This document shows positions 48,212 to 57,840 of a stretch of DNA of 64,000 nucleotides, one piece after another. The position numbers and the translations under genes are program-made. Within the stretch, counting starts at the first letter, position 1. Each line of letters starts with the position of its first letter. This DNA is from an uncultured Lachnospiraceae bacterium. Its GTDB lineage: Bacteria; Bacillota; Clostridia; Lachnospirales; Lachnospiraceae. The stretch spans positions 1 to 64,000 of the forward strand of contig CAJUGJ010000019.1 in assembly GCA_910586015.1 (NCBI GenBank), written 5' to 3'. The notes below the pieces were generated by a model. It was not told where the DNA came from. It saw nothing but the letters and a program-made list of their open reading frames with translations, and ran no database searches.

Positions 48212-48757
48212 ATGAAGGAAGAAAAATCATCTTTAATATTTGGAATGGCTCTACAATGTGCTCCTTTATTTTTAAAGATTAAACCAGCAGAACTGTTTTG
48301 TGTATCAAGCGATTATAAAAAAGAGATCCAAGACTTTCTAAAAGGAACAGAAGTTTCTGTGGTTTTACTTGGAGGAAAGAAAACAGGACAGGTTTTTTTA
48401 CTCTATCAGAAAGAAAAGTTTAAACAGATGTTAAAGGAAGCAGATCGTATAAAATTATTAAAACAAATGGGATACCCCGCCAAAGGATTTCGAGATCAAC
48501 TCACTTGTTTAAAGGAAAGATTTCAGCAATATTGTAGTAGAGAAGGAGAATTTCCTCATGAAATCGGAATATTTTTAGGATATCCAGTAGAAGATGTACA
48601 GGGATTTATGAAAAATCAGGGAAAAGATTATTTATATTGTGGCTATTGGAAGGTTTACTCTAATGTAGAACAGACTAAAAAGTTGTTTGATATGTATGAC
48701 CGAGCAAAACGAATCATGTATTTTATTGCATCTGAGAGAAGTACAAAAAGGGGATAA
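48212..48757 (+). CDS. DUF3793 family protein
   Basis: A 181-residue cytosolic protein. CAPLFLKIKPAELFCVSSDY, LLYQKEKFKQML, RFQQYCSREGEFPHEIGIFL and GYPVEDVQGFMKN match the DUF3793 (PF12672) pattern. Family members often sit near iron transport or flavodoxin genes in Clostridia; the biochemical role is not known. Here the gene is alone but carries a palindromic operator shared with the Fur-like gene, consistent with metal control. TAAAGGAATGATTTT precedes the ATG. Confidence 0.82.
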   Translation: MKEEKSSLIFGMALQCAPLFLKIKPAELFCVSSDYKKEIQDFLKGTEVSVVLLGGKKTGQVFLLYQKEKFKQMLKEADRIKLLKQMGYPAKGFRDQLTCLKERFQQYCSREGEFPHEIGIFLGYPVEDVQGFMKNQGKDYLYCGYWKVYSNVEQTKKLFDMYDRAKRIMYFIASERSTKRG

Positions 48758-48776
48758 AAAATATTTAATATATCTG

Positions 48777-48805
48777 CACCGAATCTATACTTCCTGCATA
48801 AATTA
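48777..48805 (+). promoter_or_regulatory. Candidate sigma-K promoter of dpaAB
   Basis: CACC (48777-48780), 16 bases, CATAAATTA (48797-48805). This fits the sigma-K consensus mACm-N16-CATAnnnTA. dpaAB (spoVF) is sigma-K-dependent in B. subtilis. Confidence 0.6.
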
Positions 48806-48868
48806 AATCATAATCCTGAATCCGAAAGGGAATTTTTTTCTTTGATCGGAGAAAGGTTGTGATAGATT

Positions 48869-49888
48869 ATGTATGACTTCCTTGTTCTTGGTGGTGATAT
48901 GCGTCAAGTATATCTAGCTGATATTTTACGGGAGCAGGGGTATCGTGTGGCAGATTATCTGCTTCCGCAAGATGGGAAATCGTTCTCGAAGGAAATCAAA
49001 GGGGAGAGCAAAAAAGAGGTCGAAGCGACAAGCTCTCTTCTTTTTGAATTACTAAAAGGAGAGGAAGATATATTTTTTGAAGAATTATCCCAGACAGGAA
49101 CTATTTTAGCACCAATTCCATTGTCCAAAGAGGGAAAAAACTTAAATTGTACACAGGCAAAAGAAAAATTTGCCCTAGAACAGCTTATTGCAGGTTTAAA
49201 GAAGGGACAGTATTTTTTTGCCGGATGTATTCCTAAATGGTTTTTGGCGAAATGTGAACAAAAAGAAGTTTACTGTTATGACTATATGGAAGATGAATCT
49301 CTTGCTGTTCGTAATGCGGTAGCAACGGCAGAGGGAGTGTTAGCAGAGGCGATTTTAAAATATCCGGGAAATTTGCATGATACAAAATGTCTGGTTCTTG
49401 GATTTGGTAAATGTGGGAGAGTGCTTGCAGAAAAGCTTAAAGGTCTATCAGCAAGAGTGACTGTCTGCATCAGAAAAGATTCCGATTATGCGTGGGCAAA
49501 GGCATGTGGATATGAGGCGGTCTATTTTGATAAAATTTTGATACAGCGACAGCATAGAAAAGATACACAGCTTATCTGTCAAAACTTAACACAAGATGAG
49601 GAAGAAAATGAAGAAGAAACGAGAGAACTTTCCAGAAAAATTATGGAATATCCGTTAATCTTTAATACAGTTCCAAGCCAGATCTTAGATCGAAGACTGC
49701 TTTCTAAAGTGAGGAAAGACGGTTTCATTTTTGATCTTGCATCTGCACCGGGCGGTGTAGATTATGAAGCGGCAAGACGATTAAAAATTGCAGCAGCATC
49801 GTATCCAAGTCTGCCCGGAAAATATGCACCCAAAGCCTCCGCACAGGTGATGGCAGAATTAATAAAACGAGTAATCAGGAAGGAATGA
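48869..49888 (+). CDS. dpaA: Dipicolinate synthase subunit A
   Basis: A 339-residue mother-cell enzyme subunit (SpoVFA) that converts dihydrodipicolinate to dipicolinate for the spore core. The N-terminal LVLGGDMRQVYLADIL is the family signature. KCLVLGFGKCGRVLAEKL is the NAD(P)-binding Rossmann motif (about residues 170-187), and IFDLASAPGGVDYEAA is the conserved C-terminal segment. A 25-residue acidic stretch (NLTQDEEENEEETRELSR) in the middle is longer than in Bacillus. It is followed by dpaB. Confidence 0.95.
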   Translation: MYDFLVLGGDMRQVYLADILREQGYRVADYLLPQDGKSFSKEIKGESKKEVEATSSLLFELLKGEEDIFFEELSQTGTILAPIPLSKEGKNLNCTQAKEKFALEQLIAGLKKGQYFFAGCIPKWFLAKCEQKEVYCYDYMEDESLAVRNAVATAEGVLAEAILKYPGNLHDTKCLVLGFGKCGRVLAEKLKGLSARVTVCIRKDSDYAWAKACGYEAVYFDKILIQRQHRKDTQLICQNLTQDEEENEEETRELSRKIMEYPLIFNTVPSQILDRRLLSKVRKDGFIFDLASAPGGVDYEAARRLKIAAASYPSLPGKYAPKASAQVMAELIKRVIRKE

Positions 49889-49893
49889 GAACG

Positions 49894-50481
49894 ATGACGC
49901 TTGAAGGAAAGACAATCGGTGTAGCATTGACCGGTTCTTTTTGTACTTATAGTAAAGCGTTCCCGCAAATTGAAGTTTTAGTCAAAGAGGGTGCGGCAGT
50001 ACAAACGATATTCTCTAATGCGTCTCAGACCATTGACAGCCGTTTTGGCAGCAGTGAAGAGTTTAAAAAACGGGCAGAAGAATTGACGGGAAGAACACCG
50101 ATTTACACAATTCCAGAAGCCGAACCAATTGGTCCAAAAGCGTATTTAGATATTTTAGTAATTTTACCGTGTACAGGGAATACTATGGCTAAGTTAGCTT
50201 CTGGAATTACAGATGGTCCAGTATTAATGGCGGCAAAAGCCCATTTAAGAAATGAAAAACCATTAGTTCTTTCTATTGCAACCAATGACGCTCTAAGTAT
50301 GAATTTAAAAAATATTGGTTTATTGATGAATACAAAGCATATTTATTTTGTTCCATTTGGGCAAGATGATCCAGTAAAAAAACCGAATTCTATGATTGCC
50401 CATACAGATATATTAATTAAAACAGTTGAATTAGCTTTAGAGGGAAAACAGATCCAACCAGTTGTTGTTAGCCCATTTTAA
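49894..50481 (+). CDS. dpaB: Dipicolinate synthase subunit B
   Basis: A 195-residue flavoprotein-like subunit (SpoVFB) that works with DpaA. GKTIGVALTGSFCTYSKAFP is the conserved N-terminus, and LPCTGNTMAKLASGITDGPV the phosphate-binding region of the flavoprotein fold. ATG 49894 has AGGAAGGA nine bases before it; the ATG at 49885 overlaps dpaA but sits too close to that site. Normal length. Confidence 0.95.
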   Translation: MTLEGKTIGVALTGSFCTYSKAFPQIEVLVKEGAAVQTIFSNASQTIDSRFGSSEEFKKRAEELTGRTPIYTIPEAEPIGPKAYLDILVILPCTGNTMAKLASGITDGPVLMAAKAHLRNEKPLVLSIATNDALSMNLKNIGLLMNTKHIYFVPFGQDDPVKKPNSMIAHTDILIKTVELALEGKQIQPVVVSPF

Positions 50482-50494
50482 AAATAGAACGTAC

Positions 50495-50571
50495 GAAGCT
50501 GTTGGACTAAGAAAATCGGATAAATTAATACGATATCTTGTATATTGAGTTCTTAGTTCAACAACTTCTTT
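50495..50571 (+). terminator. Stem-loop terminator after dpaB
   Basis: GAAGCTGTTGGACTAAGAA pairs with TTCTTAGTTCAACAACTTC with one mismatch and a G-T pair, then TTT. The loop is 36 bases. Confidence 0.7.
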
Positions 50572-50603
50572 ACATAGATCAAAAAATAGAGAAGGAGTCA
50601 TCT

Positions 50604-52451
50604 ATGTGTGGAATTGCAGGATTTTATAACCCAAAAATGTTATATACGAAAGAAAGAGAAAGATGGAATGAAATTTTAAACCATATGAATCGCATACAAA
50701 AACATCGTGGACCAGATGATGAAGGAATCTACCTTACAGATGGCTGCGGATTAGCTCACGTCAGACTTTCCATTATTGATCTGTCCACAGGACATCAGCC
50801 AATGATTCGAAAAAGAGAAAATAGAAGTTGTGCTATTGTGTATAATGGAGAAATTTATAATATGCTAGAACTTAAAAAAGAACTTATAGAAAAAGGAGAA
50901 GAGTTTGAAACAACAAGTGATACAGAGGTGATTCTTGCAGGATATTTAAAGGAAGGACCAGACTTTGTAAAACGTCTCAATGGTATTTTTGCTTTTGCAT
51001 TATGGGACGAGAATTTACATCGACTTATGATTTGCAGAGATCCAATTGGAGTAAAACCATTATTTTATACAAAAAGAGAAGACACTTTAGTTTTTTCTTC
51101 TGAACTAAAAGGATTATTTGAATTTCCGGGAGTTAAGCCAAGTCTAGATCAGGATGGATTATGTGAAGTAATTGCTCTAGGACCTGCAAAAACGCCGGGA
51201 AAAGGAGTTTTTGCAGGAGTATCAGAGTTAAAATCAGGACATTATCTACTTTGTAGTGAAGATGGAATTTTAGATAGAACTTATTGGAGTTTAAAAAGTG
51301 CTCCACATGAAGACAGCTTTGAAACAACAATAGAAAAGACAGCATTTTTAATCGAAGATGCAATAAAACATCAAATGCTTTCCGATATTCCGATTAGTAC
51401 CTTTTTATCAGGAGGAGTAGATTCTAGTCTTGTTACTGCAATTTGTGCAAAGGAATTAAAAAAGCAGGGAAAAGTCTTAAATACATTTTCCTTTGATTTT
51501 ACTGGAAATGAAATCTATTTTCAGGCAAATGCGTTTCAGCCTTCAAGGGATCGACCTTATGTGGATCAGATGGTAAAATATGCACAGACACGTCATTATT
51601 ATTTAGAATGTGATAATACTGAATTAGCAGATTATTTATATGAGGCAGTAGATGCAAGAGATCTCCCATGTATGGCAGATGTAGAATCTTCCATGCTCTA
51701 TTTTTGCAAAAAGGTTACAGCTTATAATAAAGTGACTTTAACTGGAGAATGTGCAGATGAAATCTTTGGTGGATATCCGTGGTTTCATAAAAAAGAAGCA
51801 TTTGAAACAGATGCTTTTCCGTGGTCGCAGTCTATGCAGCCTAGGACACAGCTTTTAAAAGATGAGATAATCGCAGAACTTCCGTTAGAAAAATATGCTA
51901 AAAATGCGTATCGAGAAACAATTTTGGAAACACCGAGATTAGAGGGAGAAAATGCAGAAGAACAACGTAGGAGAGAAATTTCCTATTTGAATCTTCGATG
52001 GTTTATGGTGACTTTACTAGATCGTATGGATCGCACAAGTATGTATTCTGGATTAGAGGCAAGAGTACCATTTGCGGATCATAGAATTGTGGAATATGTT
52101 TGGAATGTACCTTGGGCGATGAAATGTCCAGATGGAATGGTAAAGGGACTTTTACGAAAAGCTGGGGAAAAATATCTTCCAAAGGAAGTTCTCTACCGTA
52201 AAAAAAGCCCTTATCCAAAGACCTATCATCCGGGATATGAGGCAGAACTTGCAAGACGATTAAAAGAAGTTTTGCATAATCCATCTTCTCCAGTCAATGC
52301 TCTAATTGATTTAAAGAAAGTAGAACAATTTTTAAATACTCCGTCAGACTATGGAAAGCCTTGGTATGGACAGCTTATGGCAGGACCACAGATGTTAGCA
52401 TATATGTTACAGTTAAATTATTGGATGGAAAAATATAAACTGCATGTATAA
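50604..52451 (+). CDS. asnB: Asparagine synthase (glutamine-hydrolysing)
   Basis: A 615-residue two-domain enzyme that makes asparagine from aspartate, ATP and glutamine. The start MCGIAGFYN exposes the glutaminase nucleophile Cys2 after Met removal, which fixes the start at 50604; AGAAGGAGTCATCT stands before it. RGPDDEG and YNGEIYN complete the glutaminase site. The synthetase domain has the PP-loop FLSGGVDSSLV (about residue 270) and GECADEIFGGYPWF. Length is typical of AsnB. Monocistronic between two stem-loops. Confidence 0.96.
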   Translation: MCGIAGFYNPKMLYTKERERWNEILNHMNRIQKHRGPDDEGIYLTDGCGLAHVRLSIIDLSTGHQPMIRKRENRSCAIVYNGEIYNMLELKKELIEKGEEFETTSDTEVILAGYLKEGPDFVKRLNGIFAFALWDENLHRLMICRDPIGVKPLFYTKREDTLVFSSELKGLFEFPGVKPSLDQDGLCEVIALGPAKTPGKGVFAGVSELKSGHYLLCSEDGILDRTYWSLKSAPHEDSFETTIEKTAFLIEDAIKHQMLSDIPISTFLSGGVDSSLVTAICAKELKKQGKVLNTFSFDFTGNEIYFQANAFQPSRDRPYVDQMVKYAQTRHYYLECDNTELADYLYEAVDARDLPCMADVESSMLYFCKKVTAYNKVTLTGECADEIFGGYPWFHKKEAFETDAFPWSQSMQPRTQLLKDEIIAELPLEKYAKNAYRETILETPRLEGENAEEQRRREISYLNLRWFMVTLLDRMDRTSMYSGLEARVPFADHRIVEYVWNVPWAMKCPDGMVKGLLRKAGEKYLPKEVLYRKKSPYPKTYHPGYEAELARRLKEVLHNPSSPVNALIDLKKVEQFLNTPSDYGKPWYGQLMAGPQMLAYMLQLNYWMEKYKLHV

Positions 52452-52542
52452 TATAATTGATAAAACATTATTATTGATAAGAAGATCGTAACGTGATATA
52501 GTTATAATAGATTAGAGAAATAGTTGAATAAAGACAAAGTTT

Positions 52543-52589
52543 GGGGTTGTTGAAAAATGTAAGAAATCTTAATTTTGCAACAGCCCTTT
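52543..52589 (+). terminator. Stem-loop terminator after asnB
   Basis: GGGTTGTTGAAAAAT pairs with ATTTTGCAACAGCCC, followed by TTTA. Confidence 0.7.
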
Positions 52590-52638
52590 ATGTACGTTTT
52601 TAGTAAAAGATCTTAATGGAGAAGGAGAAAGGAGAACT

Positions 52639-54000
52639 ATGAAATCAACAGAACGAATAAGGAATAAGAAAAAGAACCTGACAATGACAGAGGGAAATAT
52701 TTGGTCACAGATTTTTGCTTTCGCTGTACCACTATTAATCGGAAATATATTTCAGCAGCTATATAATACAGTAGACTCTATTATTGTAGGACAGTTTGTT
52801 GGAAGAGAAGCACTTGCTGCGGTGGGTTCCAGTGTATCATTAATTAGTTTAATTCTTGGAATGTTGGTTGGAATTGCTACAGGTGCAGGAATTTTAATTG
52901 CCCAGTATTATGGAGCGAAAAAAGAGGAAAAACTACATTGGGCGGTACATACGGCGATTGCCCTCAGTATTATAGGCGGTATTTTGATGATGATTTTTGG
53001 TGGATTATTGTCAGGATGGTTACTAAAACTCATGAAAACACCAGAAGAGGTTATGCCAAGTTCCACAGCGTATCTGAGGATCTATTTTTTAGGTTCTCTA
53101 TTTAATTTAGTCTATAATATGGGAGCAGGAATTTTAAGAGCAGTTGGAGATTCAAAAAGTCCACTGTATTATCTGGTAGCCGCTTCTGTTGTCAATACAG
53201 CATTAGATATACTCTTTGTAGTCGTATTTAAAATGGATGTAGAAGGAGTCGGTTTTGCTACGATTATCGCACAGGGGGTTTCGGCTGTTTTAGTGTTAAG
53301 AAAGTTAATTCAAAGTGATGAGCCATATCGCTTGCAGATAAAAGAAATAAAAATTGATAAGCGTATGGCGGGCAGAATTATCGGTCTTGGAATTCCAAGC
53401 GGAGTACAAGGTTCCATTATTTCTCTTTCTAATGTAGTAGTACAGGCTAATATTAATAGTTTCGGAGATATCGTAATGGCGGGCTGTGGCTCTTATTCAA
53501 AAATTGATGGCTTTGTCATGTTACCAATTATGAGTTTTTCAATGGCAGCCATGACATTTGTAGGACAAAATATAGGAGCAGGAAAAATAGATAGAGCAAA
53601 ACAAGGAACAAAGATTACTTGTCTAATCGGATTTTTATATATAGCAATAGCTGGAACAGCTCTATATGTAGCAGGAAAGTTATTGATAGGAATTTTTTCC
53701 AAAGATAGTGAAGTAGTTCATTATGGTGTAGTAATGCTGAAACTATTAGTACCATTTTATGCGTTTATCGCATGGAGTCATATTTTATGTGGAGCTTTTA
53801 GAGGAGCAGGAAGAGCATTTTCTTCCATGCTAATTATGGTAGCTAACTTATGTGGTATTCGTATGTTTTGGGTTAATATAATGACAATATTTTATCCATT
53901 TATTGAAACGGTGCTTTGGGGATATCCTATTACATGGATTACTTGCTTTTTATGTTGTGGGTTGTATGCGTGGAAAGGAAATTGGCTTAGAAAAAATTAA
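52639..54000 (+). CDS. MATE family efflux transporter
   Basis: A 453-residue cation-coupled exporter with 12 TM segments. PLLIGNIFQQLYNTVDSIIV and GQFVGREALAAVGSS are the classical N-lobe motif of the DinF/NorM-type clade common in Clostridia. FVGQNIGAGKIDRAKQG is the corresponding C-lobe motif. It exports drugs or metabolites; substrate unknown. GGAGAAAGGAGAACT precedes the ATG. It has no regulator next to it. Confidence 0.94.
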   Translation: MKSTERIRNKKKNLTMTEGNIWSQIFAFAVPLLIGNIFQQLYNTVDSIIVGQFVGREALAAVGSSVSLISLILGMLVGIATGAGILIAQYYGAKKEEKLHWAVHTAIALSIIGGILMMIFGGLLSGWLLKLMKTPEEVMPSSTAYLRIYFLGSLFNLVYNMGAGILRAVGDSKSPLYYLVAASVVNTALDILFVVVFKMDVEGVGFATIIAQGVSAVLVLRKLIQSDEPYRLQIKEIKIDKRMAGRIIGLGIPSGVQGSIISLSNVVVQANINSFGDIVMAGCGSYSKIDGFVMLPIMSFSMAAMTFVGQNIGAGKIDRAKQGTKITCLIGFLYIAIAGTALYVAGKLLIGIFSKDSEVVHYGVVMLKLLVPFYAFIAWSHILCGAFRGAGRAFSSMLIMVANLCGIRMFWVNIMTIFYPFIETVLWGYPITWITCFLCCGLYAWKGNWLRKN

Positions 54001-54007
54001 AAGAAAA

Positions 54008-54053
54008 AAGCTTTGGAAGATTGTAAGAAAATGTCTTTCCAAGGCTTTTAATT
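54008..54053 (+). terminator. Rho-independent terminator of the MATE gene
   Basis: AAAGCTTTGGAAGA pairs with TCTTTCCAAGGCTTT with one bulge, followed by TAATTTTT. Confidence 0.75.
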
Positions 54054-54187
54054 TTTGCATGACTTGCAGTCTCTAGTTTACCACATTTGAAAAAAAAAGT
54101 CTAGTAAAAAATTTTTTTTTTGATAAAATGAGTAAACAGTCATATAAAATCAAGGTTTTCGCCAGATATGGCAGTTAGGAGGAAGCA

Positions 54188-56284
54188 ATGGAAAATGAGA
54201 AAAAGCCTGATTGGAAGAAAGAAGAGGAACATTTGCAAGAGTGCAGAAAAGTAATTCAGTCTAATTTAGATTCTTATGAAGAACAGTTAAAGCAGACAAA
54301 GGCAGAGACAAAGGAATTATATGATAATTACCGTTCTGGAGATTCCGAACTACACAACGAATTAGTTATTGGACTAGATTGGCAGAGCTTATTAGAGAAA
54401 ACACTTTTAAAAAATAAAAAGGCAATTAAAAAGCCATATTTTGGGAGGATTGATTATACAGAACAGGAAGATTATAGCCTTTATATTGGAAAGAATGGCA
54501 TTATGAAAAATCCAAAGGAAGTTTTGATTGTAGATTGGAGAGCACCTGTTGCCACAGTATATTATGACAGCGATCTTGGAGAAAGTTCTTATTATTCACC
54601 ACAAGGAGAAGAAATCTCGATTACACTAAAGAAAAAACGTACTTATGAAATTGAGAATGGACATTTAGAAGATTATTATGACACAGATGTAATTGCAAAT
54701 GATGAGTTTTTAACAAAATATTTGGCAAAAAATAAAGAGGTAGTATTAGGGGAAATTATTGCTACAATTCAAAAAGAACAAAATGAAATTATCAGAGATA
54801 CTCCTTGGCACAGTGTAATTGTTCAGGGAGTTGCAGGAAGCGGAAAGACAACGGTTGCCATGCACCGAATCTCTTATCTTCTTTATAATTATAAAGAACG
54901 ACTTCGACAGGAAGAGTTTTATATTATTGGAAGTAATAAAACATTATTAAATTATATCACAGGAGTACTTCCAAGTTTAGAAGTCTATTTTGCAAAACAA
55001 ATTACAATGCTAGAATTTTTTCTGGGGTTGTTGGAAAAAAATTTTTCTATGAAAAAGTATAAATTAGCGGATATCTTAAAAGAAGAAAATAAAGCTTTCT
55101 ATAAACAATTTAAAGGTTCTCTTGCCTTTGTACGACAGATCGATGAATTTTTGCGTCAGTATGAGTTCAATTTAATTCCAACAGATAATATTGAATATCA
55201 TGGAGAGATTATTTATAGCACAGACGATATTAAAAAACTAATTGATACCTTTCCAATGTATCCTACTCAAGAAAAAATGGATATGCTCAACAAGCGACTA
55301 CAAAGAAAAATAGAGATGGTCAATGAAAAAGAGGGAGAAGAGAAAGAAAAGATACGTGCAGAGGTAAAAAAGTATAAGCAATATTTTGGAAAGAAAAATA
55401 AAAAACTCGATCTTATTGAAATTTACAAAAAGTTTTATTTTCAATTAAAATCCATGGAAGCTACTTCACAAATAGCCACAGTGATTTTAGAACATATCGA
55501 TATGGGGCAATTTGATTTATATGATCTGGCAATGCTTACTTTAATTAAAAAACGGATATGCAGCACAGATGACTTTTCTTTTGTTTCTCATGTTGTTATC
55601 GATGAGGCACAAGATTTTGGTGTCAGTATCTTTGAGGTTTTACACAAAATTTTTCCCGATGTCAATTTTACTATTATGGGAGATGTTTCTCAGAATATCT
55701 ATTATGATACTGGAATGAATGATTGGAAGGCATTACGAACAGAAGTATTTTCTGAGACGAAAGATAAGTTTTATATTCTGGCAAAGAGCTATCGAAATAC
55801 AGTGGAAATCTCAGAGTTTGCAGAGAAAATTTTAAAAAAAGGTACGTTTGAAACGTATGATATTGATCCGATTATCCGTCATGGTGAAAAGGTTAGTATA
55901 TTTAAAGAAAATTCGGAAAAAGAGATGCTTAAAAAAAGTAAAGAGCTCATTGAACAATGGAAAGAAAAAGGATATGATACAACGGCAATAATCTGCTCAG
56001 ATATGGAAGAGGCAAGACAAGTAACAGAAAAACTTTCTACTCTGACAAAAATAGAACCACTACCAAAGCTTGCAGAGGAAGTAAAGTTTGTAAATGGAAC
56101 AATGGTACTTCCGATCCATTTAACAAAAGGACTTGAATTTGACACCGTTTTACTTTGGAATCCGAGCTCGAAAAAATATCCTATGACAGATGGAAATGCA
56201 AAGCGATTATATGTAGCAGTAACAAGAGCATTACATGAATGTCATATTGTATGTTGTGAGAGTTTATCAAAGCTTTTAAATTAA
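54188..56284 (+). CDS. helD: HelD-like UvrD/Rep family helicase
   Basis: A 698-residue SF1 ATPase of the HelD type, which in Gram-positives removes stalled RNA polymerase from DNA. The long N-terminal coiled coil (HLQECRKVIQSNLDSYEEQL) is the part that enters the polymerase secondary channel. YFGRIDYTE and VDWRAPVATVYYDS mark the family. Walker A is VQGVAGSGKTTVAMHRISYL (about residues 214-233) and Walker B VVIDEAQDFG. The last motifs are LTKGLEFDTVLLW and LYVAVTRALHE. TTAGGAGGAAGC precedes the ATG. Four bases after its stop another frame opens, but the next true gene is gltX. Confidence 0.93.
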   Translation: MENEKKPDWKKEEEHLQECRKVIQSNLDSYEEQLKQTKAETKELYDNYRSGDSELHNELVIGLDWQSLLEKTLLKNKKAIKKPYFGRIDYTEQEDYSLYIGKNGIMKNPKEVLIVDWRAPVATVYYDSDLGESSYYSPQGEEISITLKKKRTYEIENGHLEDYYDTDVIANDEFLTKYLAKNKEVVLGEIIATIQKEQNEIIRDTPWHSVIVQGVAGSGKTTVAMHRISYLLYNYKERLRQEEFYIIGSNKTLLNYITGVLPSLEVYFAKQITMLEFFLGLLEKNFSMKKYKLADILKEENKAFYKQFKGSLAFVRQIDEFLRQYEFNLIPTDNIEYHGEIIYSTDDIKKLIDTFPMYPTQEKMDMLNKRLQRKIEMVNEKEGEEKEKIRAEVKKYKQYFGKKNKKLDLIEIYKKFYFQLKSMEATSQIATVILEHIDMGQFDLYDLAMLTLIKKRICSTDDFSFVSHVVIDEAQDFGVSIFEVLHKIFPDVNFTIMGDVSQNIYYDTGMNDWKALRTEVFSETKDKFYILAKSYRNTVEISEFAEKILKKGTFETYDIDPIIRHGEKVSIFKENSEKEMLKKSKELIEQWKEKGYDTTAIICSDMEEARQVTEKLSTLTKIEPLPKLAEEVKFVNGTMVLPIHLTKGLEFDTVLLWNPSSKKYPMTDGNAKRLYVAVTRALHECHIVCCESLSKLLN

Positions 56285-56359
56285 TATTTGCAATCTTTAT
56301 TCGTTTCTTCTATAATAGATTTTGATGTCACTTATAGAAAAAACAGAATGGAGGATGTT

Positions 56360-57826
56360 ATGAAAGTCAGAACAAGATATGCCCCAAGTCCAACTGGAAG
56401 AATGCACGTTGGAAATTTAAGAACTGCTTTATATGAATATTTAATTGCAAAACATGAGAATGGAGAGTTTATTCTTCGAATTGAAGATACGGATCAGGAG
56501 CGTTTTGTAGAAGGGGCAGTAGATATTATTTATCGAACAATAGAAAAGACAGGATTAATTCATGATGAGGGGCCAGATAAAGATAAAGGGTTTGGACCAT
56601 ACATTCAAAGCGAGCGTCAAAAGGTAGGAATTTATTTAAAGTATGCAAAAGAATTGATTGACAAAAAGGAAGCCTATTATTGTTTTTGTACAAAGGAACG
56701 GCTAGAGAGTTTAAAATGTACAGTAGAGGGGTCAGAAGAAGGAAAAGAGATCACAAAATACGATAAGCATTGTCTTCATTTATCGAAAGAAGAGATTGAA
56801 GCAAATTTAGCAGCAGGAATTCCTTATACAATCAGACAAAATATTCCACAGGAAGGAACAACTTCTTTTACAGATGCAGTGTATGGGACAATTACAGTAG
56901 AAAATTCGGAATTAGATGATATGATTTTAATTAAATCCGATGGATTTCCGACTTATAACTTTGCCAATGTGGTAGACGATCATTTGATGCAGATTACACA
57001 TGTAGTCCGTGGAAATGAATATCTTTCCTCTACCCCAAAATATACAAGACTTTATCATGCGTTTGGCTGGGAAGAGCCTATTTATATTCACTGTCCTTTG
57101 ATAACAAATGAAGAGCATCAGAAATTATCCAAACGAAGTGGTCATTCTTCTTTTGAAGATCTAATAGAGAAAGGATTTGTTCCAGAAGCAATTATTAATT
57201 TTATTGCATTATTAGGATGGAGTCCGGAGTCGGAGCAAGAGATTTTTAGTTTGAAAGAATTAGAAAACCAATTTGACTACCGCCGTATCAATAAATCTCC
57301 TGCCGTTTTTGATATGATAAAGCTTCGCTGGATGAATGGAGAATATATTAAGGCAATGGAGAAAGATAAATATTATGAGTATGCCCTGCCATATATTCAA
57401 AAAGTGATAACAAAGGAGTATGATTTAAAGTTAATTGCAGATCTAGTACAGACAAGAATTGAAACATTTGAAGATATTGCAGAAAAAATTGATTTTTTTG
57501 AACAGTTGCCAGAGTATGATTGTTCTATGTATACACATAAAAAGATGAAAACCACTTCAGAAAGTAGTTTAGAAGTATTGAAAGAACTTCTTCCAAAGTT
57601 AGAGGAATTAAATGATTATTCTATTGAAGGAATTGAACAGGTAATTATGACCTATATCCAAGATAGGGGAATTAAGAATGGACAGGGACTTTGGCCAGTT
57701 CGGACTGCAGTTTCTGGAAAACAATCTACACCGGGTGGAGCATATGAAATCATGAATATTCTTGGAAAAGAAGAAAGTTTATATCGAATCCGCAAAGGAA
57801 TTGAGATGCTGTCAAATAATGTTTAA
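56360..57826 (+). CDS. gltX: Glutamyl-tRNA synthetase
   Basis: A 488-residue class I synthetase. RYAPSPTGRMHVGNLRTALY holds the HIGH-type motif (HVGN). KLSKRSGHSSF is the KMSKS-type motif. RGNEYLSSTPKYTRLYHAFG is a conserved active-site segment. ATG 56360 is chosen for GGAGGATGTT before it. Its product feeds both translation and, through HemA, the tetrapyrrole pathway encoded at 6.7-17.3 kb. It is followed by a helicase after 14 bases. Confidence 0.96.
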   Translation: MKVRTRYAPSPTGRMHVGNLRTALYEYLIAKHENGEFILRIEDTDQERFVEGAVDIIYRTIEKTGLIHDEGPDKDKGFGPYIQSERQKVGIYLKYAKELIDKKEAYYCFCTKERLESLKCTVEGSEEGKEITKYDKHCLHLSKEEIEANLAAGIPYTIRQNIPQEGTTSFTDAVYGTITVENSELDDMILIKSDGFPTYNFANVVDDHLMQITHVVRGNEYLSSTPKYTRLYHAFGWEEPIYIHCPLITNEEHQKLSKRSGHSSFEDLIEKGFVPEAIINFIALLGWSPESEQEIFSLKELENQFDYRRINKSPAVFDMIKLRWMNGEYIKAMEKDKYYEYALPYIQKVITKEYDLKLIADLVQTRIETFEDIAEKIDFFEQLPEYDCSMYTHKKMKTTSESSLEVLKELLPKLEELNDYSIEGIEQVIMTYIQDRGIKNGQGLWPVRTAVSGKQSTPGGAYEIMNILGKEESLYRIRKGIEMLSNNV

Positions 57827-57840
57827 CAGAAAGGACATTC

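Noticed and set aside
50538..50603. Upstream extension of asnB
   Set aside because: Asparagine synthases need the Cys at position 2, so the start must be MCGIAGF at 50604; the upstream part is within a terminator.
56288..56359. N-terminal extension of gltX directly after helD
   Set aside because: The class I synthetase fold begins at MKVRTRYAPSP and GGAGG stands right before that ATG.
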